Source of the DNA: Chloroflexota bacterium
Lineage (GTDB): Bacteria; Chloroflexota; UBA5177; JANWHV01
Assembly (NCBI GenBank): GCA_025450375.1
Contig: JANWHO010000218.1
Span: 1-7,701 of the forward strand
DNA length: 7,701 bases
Reading direction: 5' to 3'
Position numbers and translations under genes: made by a program. How positions within the stretch are numbered: the first letter of the stretch is position 1; the number at the start of each line of letters is the position of its first letter. The notes below the pieces were generated by a model. It did no database searches and was not told the origin of the DNA. It worked only from the letters and a program-made list of their open reading frames with translations. Of the stretch, positions 6,317-7,701 are shown one piece after another.

Positions 6317-7435
6317 TCAGGTAGCGATGCCGTGCCGGTGGGCCAGCCGCTGGTAGAGCCCCATGTATGCCTCGGCCATCCGCTCCGCCGAATACAGGGT
6401 CCGCGCCCGCGTGCCCGCTTGGTCGGCCAGGGCGGTCCTCAGGGTATCGTCCCCCAGAACGGCCTCAAGATGGCGGCGGGCCGCGTGTGGATTGTGGGGG
6501 TCGAAGTAGAGCTCGGTCACTCCCCACACCTCTCGATACGAGGGAATGTCGCTGAGAACCAGACAGCATCCGGCAAGGGCGGCCTCCACGGCGGCCAGGC
6601 CAAAGGGATCATAGTAGGCGGGAGAGACAAAGACGCGGGTTCTGGCCAGGTGGCCGCGCACGTCTCCTCGAGCCAGGGCGCCCAGAAATTGCACATGTTT
6701 CGCCGATCCGGTTGTTACCGGCCCATCCGGCCCGATGGTCTCGCCGATCGCCACGCAGAAGTGGCCGGGGAGGCCTTCCGCGAGACTGGCGAAACAGTCA
6801 AGGTTTTTCGCCTTATCCCAGAGCCGGCCAACCATAATCGCGTCGATTGGCCGCACCGCTGGAAGCGGCCCGGGATGAGGGCTAACCCCATTCGCGATCA
6901 AGCGCACCACGCCGCTAAAGGCGTACCAATGGCTCAATCCCTGGGCCACCAACATGCTCGGCGCCACCACGGCGGAGGCGGTGGCCAGGCCCGTCCTCAG
7001 GCGATGCATGTAGGCTTGATCCACCATCGGTACATCCTCGCCCAGGACGGCGGATCGCCAACCGCAGAGGTCGCTGTGCGAGACAACCACGACCGGCATT
7101 CCGCTAGCCCCAATTTCGCCGAGATAGTGCTCGTTGGCATGCACGAGATGGGCCCGCCAGCGCAAGGAGAGATCAAGAAGCTGGCGACGGGCACTATCAT
7201 ACTCTCGGTACGGGGCCGCTTCCCATTCGAGGGGGACGTTCAATTGCTCGATCTGCACCAGTCCCCCCTTGGGGCGGCTGCCGAGATTGATTTCCCCCAG
7301 CTGTCCGGCACTTGGAGGGCGTCCGCAGACCGCGAGCATGATATGGGCGTTAAATTGATCCGCTAATCGATCCGCCAGGGTGGTCGCATATTGCCACACC
7401 CCACCCACCGCGTCGGCAGTCAGAATTAGCCGCAT
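6317..7435 (-). CDS. GT4 family glycosyltransferase (GT-B fold)
   Basis: This 372-residue cytoplasmic enzyme of the retaining GT4 family should transfer a sugar from a nucleotide donor to an envelope glycan, glycolipid or small acceptor; the substrate is not evident. The N-terminal acceptor domain opens Leu-Ile-Leu-Thr-Ala-Asp-Ala-Val-Gly-Gly-Val-Trp-Gln-Tyr (3-16), with the glycine loop usual in GT4. The donor domain begins near 197 (Asp-Ala-Ile-Met-Val-Gly-Arg-Leu-Trp-Asp-Lys, 198-208). The catalytic signature is Ser-Pro-Ala-Tyr-Tyr-Asp-Pro-Phe-Gly-Leu-Ala-Ala-Val-Glu (271-284). It matches the E-x7-E motif with Asp276 in place of the first Glu and Glu284 kept. ATG at 7435 was chosen because it gives the family-typical start and has GAGGAG 11 bases upstream. 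The in-frame GTG at 7444 has the same site only 2 bases away. It overlaps the preceding gene by 10 bases, so the two are probably co-transcribed and coupled. Confidence 0.93.
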   Translation of the reverse strand: MRLILTADAVGGVWQYATTLADRLADQFNAHIMLAVCGRPPSAGQLGEINLGSRPKGGLVQIEQLNVPLEWEAAPYREYDSARRQLLDLSLRWRAHLVHANEHYLGEIGASGMPVVVVSHSDLCGWRSAVLGEDVPMVDQAYMHRLRTGLATASAVVAPSMLVAQGLSHWYAFSGVVRLIANGVSPHPGPLPAVRPIDAIMVGRLWDKAKNLDCFASLAEGLPGHFCVAIGETIGPDGPVTTGSAKHVQFLGALARGDVRGHLARTRVFVSPAYYDPFGLAAVEAALAGCCLVLSDIPSYREVWGVTELYFDPHNPHAARRHLEAVLGDDTLRTALADQAGTRARTLYSAERMAEAYMGLYQRLAHRHGIAT

Positions 7436-7701
7436 GACGCACACGACTCCTCGGTGAGCGCCGCGGCCAGGATGCGGCCCATCCGGCGCCGCTCTATGTC
7501 AAGGACGCCGACGGAGCCTGCTCCTCCCGCGTGATAGGCGGTATCCAGCATGGCGAGCCGATGCGCGGCGAACACGGCCCGGAAAAAGGGCAGCCGCGCA
7601 TGCACGCCTGGGTCGCCGCTCAGGGACACGTAGGAATCGAGCAGCGAGATCCGTTCCCTGTCCGTAACCGCCCACGATTCAAGAAACCCGGCCAGGTCGA
7701 A
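7426..7701 (-). CDS. C-terminal fragment of an unidentified protein, possibly kinase-fold (enters from right edge)
   Basis: The frame is open from the window edge to a stop at 7426-7428, giving 91 C-terminal residues; the start is outside. The fragment begins Phe-Asp-Leu-Ala-Gly-Phe-Leu-Glu-Ser-Trp and continues Asp-Arg-Glu-Arg-Ile-Ser-Leu-Leu-Asp-Ser-Tyr (14-24), then a helical Arg/Ala/Phe-rich region. It ends Glu-Glu-Ser-Cys-Ala-Ser-Cys-Gly. Asp-Leu-Ala-x-Phe-Leu followed by Arg-x-x-x-Leu-x-x-Tyr is the kind of C-lobe sequence seen in aminoglycoside-phosphotransferase and lipopolysaccharide-kinase (InaA/WaaP) proteins. The catalytic loop would lie outside the window, so this is only a suggestion. 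Its end overlaps the GT4 start, and the GT4 Shine-Dalgarno site lies inside this coding sequence, indicating one operon. Confidence 0.8.
   Translation of the reverse strand, partial: FDLAGFLESWAVTDRERISLLDSYVSLSGDPGVHARLPFFRAVFAAHRLAMLDTAYHAGGAGSVGVLDIERRRMGRILAAALTEESCASCG

Noticed and set aside
6138..6356. Plus-strand frame of 72 codons in the intergenic region
   Set aside because: It starts at TTG without a Shine-Dalgarno site, crosses the hairpin, runs into the GT4 gene antisense and has no protein-like pattern.
6332..7366. Long plus-strand frame (344 codons) antisense to the GT4 gene
   Set aside because: High GC favours long antisense frames; the composition is Gly/Arg/His-rich without motifs, while the minus strand has clear GT4 signatures.

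Overview
The window is GC-rich (by eye around 60 %) bacterial chromosomal DNA. Coding is dense, and the genes use some GTG and TTG starts. A full-length UvrA identifies it as bacterial. The mix of polyprenyl-phosphate-sugar type GT-C enzymes, a likely leaderless -10 promoter in front of uvrA and high GC would fit a Chloroflexota (Thermomicrobia-like) or similar high-GC lineage. This assignment is an impression from protein style, not a result. There is no sign of phage, insertion sequence, CRISPR array, tRNA or rRNA.

Layout from left to right: (1) positions 1-465, minus strand: the N-terminal part of a GT87/DUF2029-type membrane glycosyltransferase that runs off the left edge, with its promoter at 518-546. 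(2) 466-768: a divergent intergenic region containing a striking perfect inverted repeat (655-683). (3) 769-1257 and 1254-2600, plus strand: a short protein with one membrane anchor, overlapping by 4 nt a 448-residue polytopic GT-C-like membrane glycosyltransferase. The two look like one translationally coupled unit. (4) 2678-5629, minus strand, convergent with the previous unit: uvrA, the damage-recognition ATPase of nucleotide excision repair, complete, with an unusual insertion of about 25-30 residues. Immediately upstream lie a TATACT -10 box seven bases before the ATG and an inverted repeat overlapping it. (5) 5700-5742: a strong hairpin terminator for the next gene. (6) 5774-5995, minus: a 73-residue zinc-ribbon protein of unknown function with a good Shine-Dalgarno site. 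(7) 5996-6316: about 320 bases without a credible gene, holding one substantial hairpin. (8) 6317-7435, minus: a soluble GT4 glycosyltransferase. (9) 7426-7701, minus: the C-terminus of a protein entering from the right edge, overlapping the GT4 gene and possibly kinase-like.

The window therefore shows glycan or cell-envelope sugar-transfer genes on both sides of a DNA-repair gene. The membrane GT-C enzymes (GT87 and GT39-like) would use lipid-linked sugars on the outer side of the membrane, while the GT4 enzyme would use nucleotide sugars in the cytoplasm. Nothing shows that the two groups act in one pathway. I see no convincing wholly new system. The items most worth a second look are the operator-like repeat at 655-683, the coupled anchor/GT-C gene pair, the uvrA control region with its palindrome, and the uncharacterised zinc-ribbon gene.
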